From Asterias amurensis (lineage: Eukaryota; Echinodermata; Asteroidea; Forcipulatida; Asteriidae): 64,000 nt of DNA. Location of the stretch: NCBI RefSeq assembly GCF_032118995.1, contig NC_092650.1, forward strand, positions 2,790,001 through 2,854,000, read 5' to 3'. The notes beneath the pieces were generated by a model. It was not told the DNA's origin and made no database searches. It saw only the letters and a program-made list of their open reading frames with translations. Below are positions 10,906 through 21,150 of this stretch, piece after piece (the stretch's first letter is position 1; the number at the start of each line of letters is the position of its first letter). The position numbers were made by a program, and so were the translations under genes.

Positions 10906-11598
10906 AATTAATGAACTAGAATGGTGTTGATACCCTTTGTATAGACTGATCAAGTTTTAGCAGGCTATGACATGAAACCCCTTACTCACTGTGAATGAAG
11001 GTGTATGTAATATAAATTAGCTGTAGGAGTTTCAGCTTCATTAGTGGGCAGGTTTTATGAGAGAAAAAAATGTGAAAATCACAGGGCAATGTTTCAGTCG
11101 CGTGAAACCGTTTTTACATGTTAAACCTCTGTCCTTATACTCTATGGTGAAACTAATGTCCGTGAAATTGTTTAACTCACTTCTCAAAAAAATACAGCAC
11201 CTCAGCAAGTAATATTTTAAGGGAAACTTTTTGCTATAAATCTGTGTGGGCGATAGTGTTTTGTGTCAAACAAAAAGTACCCCAAACCCCTTTACGATGA
11301 TTCTTGTCGATGTTGCTTTGTGCGAGACGGGACAGCCTCATGCAGGTGTCGATTAAATTGCTCTAATGGACAAGTTCGGTAGTCGTCATCTGCCTCATCT
11401 CTGTGTTGTCAACTCAGAAATAATCCATACAGTTGACTTACGAAAAAAAGATTGGTATTCTGTGAAATAAGAAACTGCTCAACAGTGCTCGTGATGTAAC
11501 TTGCTAGGTTGGTTAAAGAATAATTGGGTATTTTTACCGTGATCTTTTATATATATTTATACAAAAATAAGGGCCTGTTGCTTGAACACACGCACACC
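10906..11598. other. Gene-free; family H fragment at 11158-11303
   Basis: Within it CTCAAAAAAATACAGCACCT, CAGCAAGTAATATTTTAAGG and AACAAAAAGTACCCCAAAC match the right half of the H element at 63235-63594. Nothing else recognised. Confidence 0.5.
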
Positions 11599-11812
11599 TC
11601 AACAAACAAACAAACAAACAAACAAACAAACAAACAAACAAACAAACAAACAAACAAACAAACAAACAAACAAACAAACAAACAAACAAACAAACAAACA
11701 ATCAAACAAACAAACAAACAAACAAACAAAAAACAAACAAACAAACAATCAAAAAACAAAAAAACAAACAAACAAACAAACAAACAAACAAACAAACAAA
11801 CAGACACCCCTA
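11599..11812. repeat. (AAAC)n microsatellite
   Basis: A near-pure AAAC run with a few AATC and AAAAAC interruptions, followed to about 11958 by degenerate AAC-rich sequence. The Asn-Lys-Gln-Thr open frames across it are artefacts. Confidence 0.95.
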
Positions 11813-11959
11813 ACAACAAACGAACAAACGAAAACAAATACACCGTCGCTCCCAAAAATAACAACAACATAAAAAAAAACGAACGAACACACAAACAAAC
11901 ACCCCATACAACTAACAAAAACTACAAACAAACAGACACCAATAAGCAAACAAAATTAT

Positions 11960-12736
11960 AAACGTCAATAAACGATGCTTAAATTTAATTGAGGACATTT
12001 GGTGTTCGATACTGGGCACGGTGAGTTAACGTTAATGTTTGTGTACATTTTTTTTCTCTTCATAAACGGTGTATACATTATCATAAACTGGATTAAGAGA
12101 AGACATCATTGTATAAACTTATAACCTAGTTTGCAGGCTGTTCTGAACAGGCGCTGCCGGTTTAAGGGAATAACCACAAGTAAAAGCCTTAACGAATAGA
12201 CTTTGCAAATCTTGGATATTGTTTCCGAAACTTCTGCGAACTATGGACTCGTAATAATTAGTACACGCTGGATGATAAACCCTTAATGAAATGCCACCTT
12301 ATAAAACTGGCCCTCCCAAAACCACCATGGCCACTGAATTCATTAGCTGGCATTAATCCCTAATTACCGAGCCAATGTTTGCCAGCTGCGTGCAAGCGGT
12401 TGCCTTCAATATAGTGTGACGTAAGGAAAACAACATCTCCGCAACACCACCTTAATCAGGGCCTTTTTGTGCTGTTCTCAACTTTATTTATTATAAAACA
12501 ACCCCAAGGTATCTTGTAGATAGATGAGGCTTCAGTTATACATGTGCGCAAGTCTTTGACACTCACCTATTAATAAGCATACAGCTCACGTGTTGCAAAG
12601 CGCACGGGATAGTCATCAGATGTGGCATAGCTATGTTGACTAGACACAGAAAGGGCACTGAGAGTGTAGCTGAATGAACATTGTGGCTGCTAAAGGAGAT
12701 ACCAATGCGGTAAGGTACGTGGCTTTCTTTCTTTGT
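11960..12736. other. Gene-free stretch
   Basis: Balanced base composition, no splice-bounded open frame and no known repeat. This is one of the few non-repetitive intergenic stretches of the window. Confidence 0.5.
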
Positions 12737-12892
12737 GGGTGCGTTCGTTTAGCTTCCCTGGGTCGACCCCGGTGTGTGACGGGTTTTTTCCCCAGGACAA
12801 ACGTGTGCAGATAATCACCCACGTTCGTCCTGCTGGAAGATAAAACCGCCACACACCGGGGTCGACCCAGGGAAGCTAAACGAACGCACCCA
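12737..12892. mobile_element. Family F palindromic MITE, copy 1
   Basis: Ends are GGGTGCGTTCGTTTAGCTTC and its exact reverse complement; the arms (about 70 bp, with GGGTCGACCCCGGTGTGTG) nearly meet, so the element is one long hairpin. Further copies at 13622-13943 and 25120-25272; a lone end is at 49801-49819. Confidence 0.85.
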
Positions 12893-13164
12893 TAATACAC
12901 CTATACATAGGATATCATCATTTATATGAGGCGCCTTTTCCCTAAGGTAACAGAGCGTCTACAGAAGATGCAACAAAGAAGTCAAAAGTGTAAAGTGAAA
13001 TATACGCAGTCAAGTATTTCTGTATAAATGAGTCGTATATACGTAGTTTCTTGAATTGTTGAAGAGACTGTTGCATGGCGAAGATGTGATGTTAATAAGT
13101 TCCACAGATTTGGAGTGCGAGCAGAAAATACACGCGCACCAGCGGGCCAATTTCATAGAGCTGC

Positions 13165-13466
13165 TTAGAGGCGGTGGACACTATTGGTAATTACTCAAAA
13201 TAATTATTAGCATAAAACCTTACTTGGTAACGAGTAATGGGGAGAGATTGGTGGTTTGTGAGAAATGGCTTCCTCTGAAGTGAAGTAGTTTTCGAGAAAG
13301 AAGTAATTTTCCACGAATTTGATTTCGAGACCTCAGATTTAGAATTTGAGGTCTCGAAATCAAGCATCTGAAAGCACACAACTTCGTGTGACAAGGGTGT
13401 TTTTTCTTTCATTGTTTTCTCGCAACTTCGACGACCGATTCAGCTCAAGTTTGTTATTTTAGGCCT
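13165..13466 (+). mobile_element. Family A MITE, 3' truncated, inside a family D remnant
   Basis: Begins at TTAG directly after GGGCCAATTTCATAGAGCTG, the left end of a family D element; the D word CTGCTTAGCAC supplied the target. The copy stops after GTTTGTTATTTTA and lacks its last 90 bp. Confidence 0.8.
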
Positions 13467-13621
13467 TATAGTACAAACTGGATCTGAAAACTTACATTTG
13501 AACAACACACAACCAAGCACCTGATGTTGTTGACTCACACTGTGCTGTGGCTGCAGAAAATGAGAAAATCAACAGGTCGAAAACGTTGAATCTGCTTTTC
13601 TGTTTCATAAGGTATTTAAAT

Positions 13622-13943
13622 TGGTGCGTTCGATTAGCTTCCCCGGGTCGACCCCAGTGTGGTCATCCGGGTGACGTACTGGTTTTTTTCCCAGGACTAA
13701 CGTGGGTAGACAATTACCCACGTTCTTCCTGGGAAAAAAATACGCACCCTTCTCGTGGTGACGTCAGTGCACCTTGGGCCAGCCTAAGTGTTCCCCAAGT
13801 TCCCCCAAGTGCACTGACGTCACTGGCGACTTTTTCATGACGAACGTGGGAGTAATTATCTACCCACGTTCGTCCTGGAAAAAAATACGCCACCCGGATG
13901 AGTCTACCGGGGTCGACCCGGGGAAGCTAATCGAACGCATCCA
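13622..13943. mobile_element. Family F palindromic MITE, long form
   Basis: Outer arms GGTGCGTTCGATTAGCTTCC and reverse complement as in copy 1, but with an inner second palindrome, GTGACGTCAGTGCACCTTGG ... CAAGTGCACTGACGTCAC. Both arms carry CCACGTTCGTCCTGG-type words. It may be the fuller form from which the short copies lost the middle. Confidence 0.8.
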
Positions 13944-14025
13944 ATTATAAACCAAAGGAAACTGACAGTGTAAATTGTTAATGATGATTTGGGAGTTGAA
14001 AAAGGAAACAATTGACAATAGAGTG

Positions 14026-14095
14026 GGCTCGAACCAACGACCACTGGATTAACGTGCCGGCGCTCTATCTACCAACTGAGTTATCCACCCCTATG
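14026..14095 (-). mobile_element. tRNA-like sequence, probable SINE head
   Basis: On the minus strand GGGTGGATAACTCAGTTGGT followed by a B box GGTTCGAGCCC at tRNA spacing. No matching 3' acceptor strand, so a SINE head or tRNA pseudogene is likelier than a gene. Confidence 0.45.
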
Positions 14096-14189
14096 TTGGT
14101 AGTCTCCCTATTTTGTCAAGAAATGTCTTTGTTTTGGGGTGCCAGTCAGAAGCCTGCCGCAGGATCACACCCAAATTGCGGTAGAACCT

Positions 14190-14472
14190 GGGCCCAATTT
14201 CATAGCGCTACTTAGCTGCCGATTTTGTGCTTACTGTGTGATTTGCATTTCATAACGATGCTAACTGTAACGAAACAGCATGCTAACCTTCCGGTGCTAT
14301 GCCGCACGAAAATAAATGGCGTCACAAATCCATGGTAAACGCACAATAGGCTTAATGGCCGCCCAATTGTTCTGCTAACCTGTGAAATACGCGTGCACTT
14401 TAGCAAATTTTTCTGCTACAGTAAGCACGGAAATTTGCTAATCGTTAAGCAGAGCTATGAAATTTGGCCCTG
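14190..14472. mobile_element. Family D palindromic MITE, variant
   Basis: Ends GGGCCCAATTTCATAGCGCT and AGAGCTATGAAATTTGGCCC are inverted repeats. The interior (GCTAACCTTCCGG, TTCTGCTAACCTGTGAAATA) differs from the main family. Confidence 0.7.
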
Positions 14473-15174
14473 TTTATGTAGGAACAGATGATGCGTTTAT
14501 GGTAGCCAAAGAGCAGAAAAGTGGAAACAAATGCATTTTCACAAAACTTTCAATCTGATGTTCAGGTATTAACGCAGCGGAAAAGTATAGGCCTAAAGGT
14601 TGAAAAGTTCACAACGTTAAATCTGATTTAGTCAGATGGCCATTTTTTGCCTGCATAAAATGTATTCATCACGTGCCATGAGGCTTATGTTGGATAATTG
14701 CATTACCATCCTAATTATTTATATAAAGTCTCTCTATAGTGACCGAACATGGCAAGACTCTCACTCCGCACAATACATTGATTTCAGCCAAAAGGTTAAT
14801 AGGCGAGTATTTATAGCACTTGTTGTTTTCATCGGCAGTCACGCATCTTCTGTAGCGTCTGTCAACAAACTTTTTTCTCCTGAAGACGGGCGGAGTATAC
14901 TGTTAGAAACGTCGCAACCAGTGCCTTTAACGTTCATATCATCATGTTGAATAATTATGAGACCCATTCTTATCTTATTCAGTTATTTGTTTTCCTACAA
15001 ATTTTGAATTTGAATTAAAAAGTTGATTATATTTTTCTAAAATCTCCAATAGAGAAAAAAACGACAGTTTTTTTTATTATTTATTTGTTTACTGATTTAA
15101 AACTTTCATTTCAAGTTGGCGTGTTAAATTCACTGGCACCATAAGTATCTTATTACTTTTACGCTAACGTAGAT
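14473..15174. other. Gene-free; hairpin module at 14879-14912
   Basis: Contains CCTGAAGACGGGCGGAG ... GAAACGTCGCAACC, one of several CTGAAGA-hairpin-GAAACG modules in the window (19616, 43866, 63131). Otherwise AT-rich and featureless. Confidence 0.4.
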
Positions 15175-15363
15175 TTTAAATCTGAGGTATCGAAATCAAA
15201 TTCGTGTAAAATTACTTCTTTCTAAAAAACTACGTTACTTCAGAGGAAGCCGTTCCTCACAATGTTTTATACTATCAACAGCTTTCGATCCATTACTCGT
15301 TACCAAAAAAGATTTTATGCTATAAATTATTTTGAGTGGTTACCAACAGTGTCCTTTGCCTTG
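15175..15363 (-). mobile_element. Family A MITE, right half only
   Basis: Runs from the central palindrome to GTGTCCTTTGCCTTGTAAA and shares its terminal TAAA with the copy that starts at 15362, so the two sit end to end in opposite orientation. Confidence 0.8.
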
Positions 15364-15751
15364 TAAAGGCAGTGGGGCACTATTGGTAATTACTCAAAAT
15401 AATTATTAGCATAAAACCTTACGTGGTGACGAGTAATGGGGAGAGGTTGATGGTACAAAACATTGTGAGAAACGGCTCCCTCTGAAGTGACATAGTTTTC
15501 GAGAAAGTAGTAATTTACCACGAATTTGATTTCGAGACCTCAGATTTAGAATTTGAGGTCTCGAAATCAACCATCTAAACGCACACATCTTCGTGTGACA
15601 AGGGTGTTTTTTCTTTCATTATTATCTCGCAAGTAAGTTCGATGACCGATTGAGCTCAAATTTTCACAGGTTTGTTATTTTGTATATGTTGAGATACACC
15701 AACTGTAAAGGCTCGTCTTTAACAATTACCAACAGTGTCCACTGCCTTTAA
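15362..15751 (+). mobile_element. Family A MITE, full length
   Basis: Complete, ending in TTAA at 15748-15751, only 56 bp upstream of the opsin start codon. It carries GTCTTTAACAATTACC where most copies have GTCTTTGACAATTACC, which creates an internal TTAA of the kind used by the insertion at 57162. Confidence 0.9.
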
Positions 15752-15806
15752 AAGTGTTTATTTTTCTTCTCCAGATTATCTTTAATTGAGAATACCCACC
15801 GATAGA

Positions 15807-18800
15807 ATGGATCCCCAGCCACTTATTGGTGACTTCTACGTCAATACGACGCGTCATGCAGAGATTTTTATTGCCGTTTATGTCTCAACAGTTGGTAAGT
15901 TACTTCAGCTTGAGTGCTATTCACACGACATCAAATTTAACTATGGTCCCATGCTAAATTTCAGCATGGTTGTAAAATTTAGCAATGTTTGATTTTGCCA
16001 GAACTCGGACAGTAGAACAAAAATTTTTGTCCTTTCACACGAGGTACATTTTTTTTTAGAGTAGGTCTAGCTTCTACTTCAAGCACGCAGACTTAAAATT
16101 TTTTTGACTTAAGCCCGGTTCATACTTCCTGCGAATGCTTCGTGCGATGCGAATTTCATTGCGCCACAAAGAGAAATGGAGCGCGTACCGATTGTTGCGT
16201 CACCAAAATTCGCTTCGCATTCGCATTCGCAGGAAGTATGAACCGGGCTTTTAAATGTTTTTTTTTTTGGTGTTTTGTTTTTTTTTGTATTAGGTTTCGT
16301 TGCAACCATAGGAAACATCTGCGTGTTGTTCATCTTACTTCGGTTCAATACCTTCCGTAAAAAGTCCATCAACTACCTATTGGTCAACATGGCAGCCAGC
16401 GATCTGGGCGTGTCCTTCTCTGGCTACCCTATGACGTCATCATCAGCCTTCGCTGGCTATTGGTTGTTTGGCGATGGCGGCTGTCATTATTACGCATTTT
16501 GCGTGTACACGTGTTCCTGTTCGGCCATTGGATCGCATGTAGCTGTGGCCGTATACCGGTACATCTACGTCTGCAAACCGGCTCATAGTGAGTGAATATA
16601 AAATAATATAAGTTCACAAAAATGAGCCAATCTTCTGCTGAAGGTCATGTATGATTTCAGAAAATTGGATTAGAGGAATCACAGCCCCACGGAGCCCCTA
16701 AGGGACATTAAAAAAAACAAAAAAAACGAGATATGTCGTGCGCACGAGATATTATGTCGTGCGCAAGAGATAATTTAAATAATTTTTATTTTTATTTTTA
16801 GAATGTCCCTTTAGGGGCTACGTACAATCCATACTAATAATAATACTATTATCGAGGTCTTTGAAAGCGCACGTATCTACCAACGAGGTTTTTAAGGCGC
16901 TTAGTATATTTTACAGAAAGATAGGATATTGAAGTTATGAATTCTGAGACCCAATTACAAGGCGCTGTGGCGCATTTGGCAGCCACAGCCAGGAACACCG
17001 GGGCGGACCCTTCTCTTTTCGATAAGTGCACTAGGTTCTTTTCAAGCGTTACACAACACACGGGACCAACAGCTTATATACGTCCCATCCGAAGGACGAA
17101 GCAAGTGACAGTTTGGAGATTGGTTTATCAATTATAGAGTTTGTCCGTTTATCTAAACATCCAGTGGGATATACTTCTGATACACAGCCAAGAAAACTAA
17201 AGTTACTATTCCTCCACCTTTGCAAATTTGTTTAAAGGCAGTGGACACTATTGGTAATTGTCAAAATAGTTATTAGCATAAAACCTTTCTTGGTGACGAT
17301 AAATGGGGAGAGGTTGATGGTATAAAACATTGTGAAAAACGGCTCCTTCTGAAGTGCCATAGTTTTCGGGAAAGAACTAATTTTCCACGAATTTTATTTC
17401 GAGACCTCAGATTTAGAACTTGAGGTCTCGAAATCAACCATCTGAACGCACACAACAATTGTGTGACAATGTTTTTTCTTCTTTCATTATTATCTCGCAA
17501 CTTCGATGACCGATTGAGCTCAAGTTTTCACAGGTTTGTCATTTTATGTATATGTTGAGATACACCAACTGTGAAGGCTAGTCTTTGACAATAACCAATA
17601 GTGTCCACTGCCTTTAATGCAAAGGGGTGGGTTCGAAACCAACCGTGAGAGTAGTGAGTACATCTTGATATTACACGCAACGGTGTCAAGGTAAAAGCAA
17701 ATTAACATGGTTTTTTTTATGAATAGGCGTCATTGACCACCATCTTGGATGTAAAACAATGGAAAAGTGTACGCGTGTACGCGCTGCGTACGCCTCTCAG
17801 CCAATGATAGCCCTTCACGCGTGCACAATTCATCAAAGACGGCGGCCAATACGCCTCTCTTAATATGCATGAGGTATGTCACAATGCTAACTCAAAACGA
17901 GGCGATGGGCGCAGCCACTGCAAGTGACGTGCGCCCATGGCCTCATTTTGGGTAAGATTTATGACGTCATGCATAAGTATTAAGAGAGGCGTATGACGTC
18001 TAATCCATCTACATATATACGAATTCACATTCACCATTTTCTCAAACGTGTTCTGTTCTTTCTTCCTGATTTTTAGAACACAAATTGACCGCCAAATTGA
18101 CCTTTACAATCATCGCTAGCATATGGGCCTTTGCGCTCTTTTGGACGGTATCCCCATTGCTCGGTTGGAGCCGCTACACCTACGAGCCGTTCCGACTCTC
18201 CTGCTCCCTGGACTGGACCGGTCGCAGTCTCGCTCACATCACCTATAATTGGGCTTGTGTCTTCGGCGTATTCGTGGTGCCTCTTATTATAATGATTTAT
18301 TGTTACTACGAGGTGGGGAAACGCAGCAATCAGATAAATCCAGAGCGGAGAGATGAGAGAGATAAAGGTATGGCAGTGTTTCTACAGATACATAAGAAGG
18401 AAAAGAAGATAGATATGCATGTGACTAAGGTGAGATATTCATTTATTTCATCTCAATTTTTGACATGATCGCTGATGTCCAGATTTTATCAAATCAGATT
18501 TCATGGACTATTGGGTATGGATATACAAAACAGGGAGACAACAGAAGGTGGAGAGATGAACAAAGTACATTATAGGGGCATTGCTTGGCAAACAGAAAAG
18601 GGCAAGATAGGGTGAAACTTAAAATTGGTGAAGACGCTTTGCAGTGGAATGAAAACATATGCTTTATTCTTCTTCTTTCGTTTGATTCTCTGGACCACGG
18701 TGAAAATTGAACAAAGTAGAATTGGTAGTTAAAGACAGTTGACACTATTGGTAATTGTCAAAGACCAGTCTTCTCACTTGCTGTATCTCAACATATGCAT

Positions 18801-20462
18801 AAAATAATAAACCTGTGAAAATTTGAGCTCGATTGGTCGTCGGAGTTGTGAGATAACTATGAAAGAAAAAAACACCCTTGTCACACGAAGTTGTGTGCTT
18901 TCAGATGCTTGATTTCGAGACCTCAAATTTTAAACTTGAGGTCTCGAAATCAAATTCGTGGAAAATTACTTCTTTCTCGGAAACTACGTCACTTCAGAGG
19001 GAGCCGTTTCTCACTATGTTTTATACTAACAACCTGTCCCCATTACTCGTCACCAGGTAAGGTTTATGCTAAAAATTATTTTGAGTAATTACCAATAGTG
19101 TCCACTGCCTTTGAGTGATTTCAAGCTACTTGATGGTATCCTCGTCGAGGTCCCTAAGTCCCTGCTCACCTTTTGGTGGTCTGAAGTCAGGGCTGTCATA
19201 AATGATGTGGCTTATGGTTTGTGGGCTGCCACACTGACAGAGATTTGAGGGGGTAGCTCCGAAAATATGCTTTAAAGGCAGTGGACACAATTGGTAATTA
19301 CTCAAAATAATTTTGAGCATAAAAACTTACTTGGTATATGGGAAGAGGTTGATGACTGATTGACCGATTGAGCTGAAATTTTAACAGGTTTGTTATGTTA
19401 TGCATATGTAGAGATACACCAAGTGAAAAGACTGGTCTTTGACAATTACCAATAGTGTCCAGTGTCTTTAAAAGGCTAGAAAGAAAGATATTACAACATT
19501 TGCTGATCACAAACACGGATCAAATTAATTTGATAAAACAGGATTCAGCAATCAAAATACCGCAACAAGCATAACATCGTTAGGTTGTTTCTCTACTTGT
19601 TTTTTGTTCTTCTCCTGAAGACGATCAGAGCATACTGATCGAAACGTTGGGTTGTTAACTACTGGTACCACACTTCTAAAGAGAGGTCTTCACGTGGTAT
19701 TACCGCAAACCAGTCACCTCACTACCTTTGGTTGGCAATTTGTTTAGCTTGACAGTTTTGTGAAATTGGTCCTAGACATTTCGTTTGATACTGCAGTGAC
19801 TATTTTTTACATTTCCAATTTTGTTGCAGAATTTAATCATATACAACCAGTGATTTGTTTATTTAATAACTCTTGTCAATTGTGTGTATTATCTCCTGCA
19901 GATGTGTTTTCTGTCGACAATGAGTTTTGTGATAGCCTGGACTCCATACACAATACTATGCCTCTGGGTTGTCTCAATCAACAGCGACGTCCAACTCAGT
20001 CTGGCGGCCTCTCTACTCCCAACACTCTTCGCCAAATCGTCATGCGCGATGAACCCTCTCGTGTATTTCCTCTCGAGTTCTCGTTACAGACGAGATTTCT
20101 TTAAAATATGCCGAAGACCCCGTCGAGCACGAGAAGTCAACGGGACCGATCCGTATCGCCGAGACCGGAGCCAGACTGAACGAGACGCAAACGCCGGACC
20201 CTCGAACAGGGCGGATGATAACCCGTTGTATCTCAGACGGACTGTGTCGCCCGCTGGCGACATCTCAGCGTCGGTGTACTTCAACAAGGAGCGGATTTAT
20301 ATTGGAGATATCAAGCCCGCTGGTATAAGTCAAGAGGCTACACTGATGCAGAAAGATGCGGATGTACTTTCACTTACTTCATCCAACAGTTCTGTGTTTC
20401 AAGTTGTTGTGAAGGAACCAAAGAAAAAGTTTGAGATGGCTACTATGCAGATAGAGATATAG
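15807..20462 (+). CDS. Opsin, tetraopsin group (neuropsin-like), complete
   Basis: A light-sensing G-protein-coupled receptor of the plasma membrane. Exons 15807-15894, 16294-16587, 18077-18429 and 19902-20462 have GT-AG borders and phases 1, 1, 0, and give 431 aa. The start is the first ATG after an in-frame non-ATG stretch, followed by an 18-residue N-terminus with a glycosylation site (NTT, 13-15). Visible: TM1 GNICVLFILL; disulfide pair C93 and C170; Y96 at the usual counterion place (113 of bovine rhodopsin), as in non-vertebrate opsins; E164 in YEPFRLSCSLDW at the 181-equivalent; FVIAWTPY in TM6; LLPTLFAKSS with retinal lysine K290; NPLVY 296-300. The E/DRY motif is YRY (117-119). FWTVSPLLGW, EPF..SC.LDW and LPTLFAKS resemble Opn5/neuropsin as I remember it, but RGR, peropsin or echinopsin membership cannot be excluded without a tree. 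The 130-residue tail is basic and serine-rich. Introns hold four family A copies, a family B element, a SINE and a LINE fragment. Confidence 0.92.
16111..16251. mobile_element. Palindromic MITE (AAGCCCGGTTCATACTTCCT ends)
   Basis: Long inverted arms, AAGCCCGGTTCATACTTCCT and AGGAAGTATGAACCGGGCTT, around a short centre with CGCGTACCG. In opsin intron 1, 43 bp before exon 2. Confidence 0.8.
16685..16820. mobile_element. Palindromic element (AGCCCCTAAGGGACATT ends)
   Basis: Inverted ends AGCCCCTAAGGGACATT and AATGTCCCTTTAGGGGCT enclose repeated ATGTCGTGCGCACGAGATA words. Opsin intron 2. Confidence 0.65.
16845..17110 (-). mobile_element. tRNA-SINE body, head missing
   Basis: Minus-strand copy of the SINE body (GGACGTAAAGCCGTTGGTCC-like, AAAAGAACCCAGTGCACTTA-like, GGGGTTCGCCCCGGTGTTCC-like words) with its (ATT)n tail at the left. 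The tRNA head is absent. Opsin intron 2. Confidence 0.7.
17232..17617 (+). mobile_element. Family A MITE, full length
   Basis: TTAA at both ends, all words present. Opsin intron 2. Confidence 0.9.
17850..17993. mobile_element. Family B MITE (TA target), copy 1
   Basis: Inverted ends CGCCTCTCTTAATA and TATTAAGAGAGGCG between TA dinucleotides, with inner inverted words CTCAAAACGAGGCGATGGGC and GCCTCATTTTGGGT. A second copy at 26122-26276 interrupts a family A element and shows the TA duplication. TA suggests a Tc1/mariner-like origin. Confidence 0.8.
18729..19114 (-). mobile_element. Family A MITE, full length
   Basis: TTAA at the left; the right end has drifted to TTTGAG. Opsin intron 3. Confidence 0.9.
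19115..19271 (-). mobile_element. LINE fragment, reverse-transcriptase C-terminus
   Basis: The minus strand encodes CQCGSPQTISHIIYDSPDF then GLRDLDEDTIKYL, the layout (C-CG--QT--HI ... GL--L----I) of the C-terminal end of RTE- or jockey-type non-LTR reverse transcriptases. It is wedged between two family A copies in opsin intron 3. Confidence 0.7.
19272..19471 (+). mobile_element. Family A MITE, internally deleted
   Basis: TTAA at both ends and correct termini; about 185 bp of the middle, including the palindrome, is missing. Opsin intron 3. Confidence 0.85.
19616..19700 (+). repeat. CTGAAGA-hairpin-GAAACG module and family K end
   Basis: CCTGAAGACGATCAG ... CTGATCGAAACGTTGG gives a seven-pair hairpin, followed by ACTACTGGTACCACAC and GTGGTATTACCGCAAACC. 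The last words recur at 22010, 25585, 47925 and 63880. Confidence 0.45.
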
Positions 20463-20560
20463 AAAGTTACAAATCATGACAAATGCAGATAGAGATATAG
20501 AAAGTTACAAATCATGACAAATGCAGATAGAGATGTAGAAGTAACCACTTTGAGATCATA
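20445..20560 (+). repeat. 38-bp tandem repeat at the opsin stop codon
   Basis: The unit beginning ATGCAGATAGAGATATAG starts at 20445, 20483 and 20521. The first copy supplies the last five codons and the stop (MQIEI-stop); the others lie in the 3' UTR. Related AAGTTACCACTTTGAGAT words lie at 21433, 21490 and 22145. Confidence 0.85.
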
Positions 20561-20711
20561 AAAAATGCAGTTAGAGATGTGAGAAATAGCATAGACAGAT
20601 TCATTTTCAACAATAATACGCAGTGACTTTTATTATCCCAACCCTTTTGCAATTTTAGACGAATACCTACAAGAAACCGCTAAGACGTAGTCAATCTTCA
20701 GCCAAAGTCAG

Positions 20712-20717
20712 AATAAA
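20712..20717 (+). promoter_or_regulatory. Candidate polyadenylation signal of the opsin gene
   Basis: AATAAA 250 bp after the stop codon, the first canonical hexamer downstream. Confidence 0.45.
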
Positions 20718-20904
20718 CCTTGATTTGCCACCCAACATGGGTTGCAAAGAGTCTCAAGAGTGTCGCTCACAAACGACTACACCCAAAAGATGAATAACGA
20801 TCCTCTTTAAGCTATAGTAGTCCCATTTTTAGTCCGATTTTCTATACCTTCCGCCCAGGGAGTAGTTACTGAGAACTTGCCAGGTAGAGTTTATTAATTT
20901 TGGT

Positions 20905-21150
20905 TTTTACCCATACACCGATGTGTGTTAGCACTGTATACTCAGTACTTTCCCGAGTCCTGTAAAAAAATATCACATGCAGGCATGTTACTCGGGTGGG
21001 ATTCGAACCCATGACCCTTGCAATTCTAGAGCAGTCTCTTTATACCAACTAAACTACCGAGGTTGCCCTGATTTTTCACAGGACTCGGGAAAGTACTGCG
21101 TATACAGTGCTAAACACACATCGGTGTATGGGTAAAAACCAAAATTAATA
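20905..21150. mobile_element. Family G element: inverted repeats around a tRNA-like core
   Basis: Arms of about 65 bp (TTTTGGTTTTTACCCATACA ... and its reverse complement TGTATGGGTAAAAACCAAAA) enclose a tRNA-like sequence that reads on the minus strand: GGGCAACCTCGGTAGTTTAG, anticodon-like region, B box GGTTCGAATCCCACC. Another copy is at 42318-42515 and fragments are at 5731 and 35928. Confidence 0.8.

Noticed and set aside
11524-11961. Asn-Lys-Gln-Thr-rich open frames
   Set aside because: Translation of an (AAAC)n microsatellite.
12737-12892. MicroRNA hairpin
   Set aside because: The near-perfect, 70-bp-armed hairpin is repeated at 13622 and 25120 and has the ends of a transposable element.
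20999-21065. Functional tRNA gene
   Set aside because: Good B box, but it is the core of a repeated, inverted-repeat-framed element and has no clean acceptor stem.
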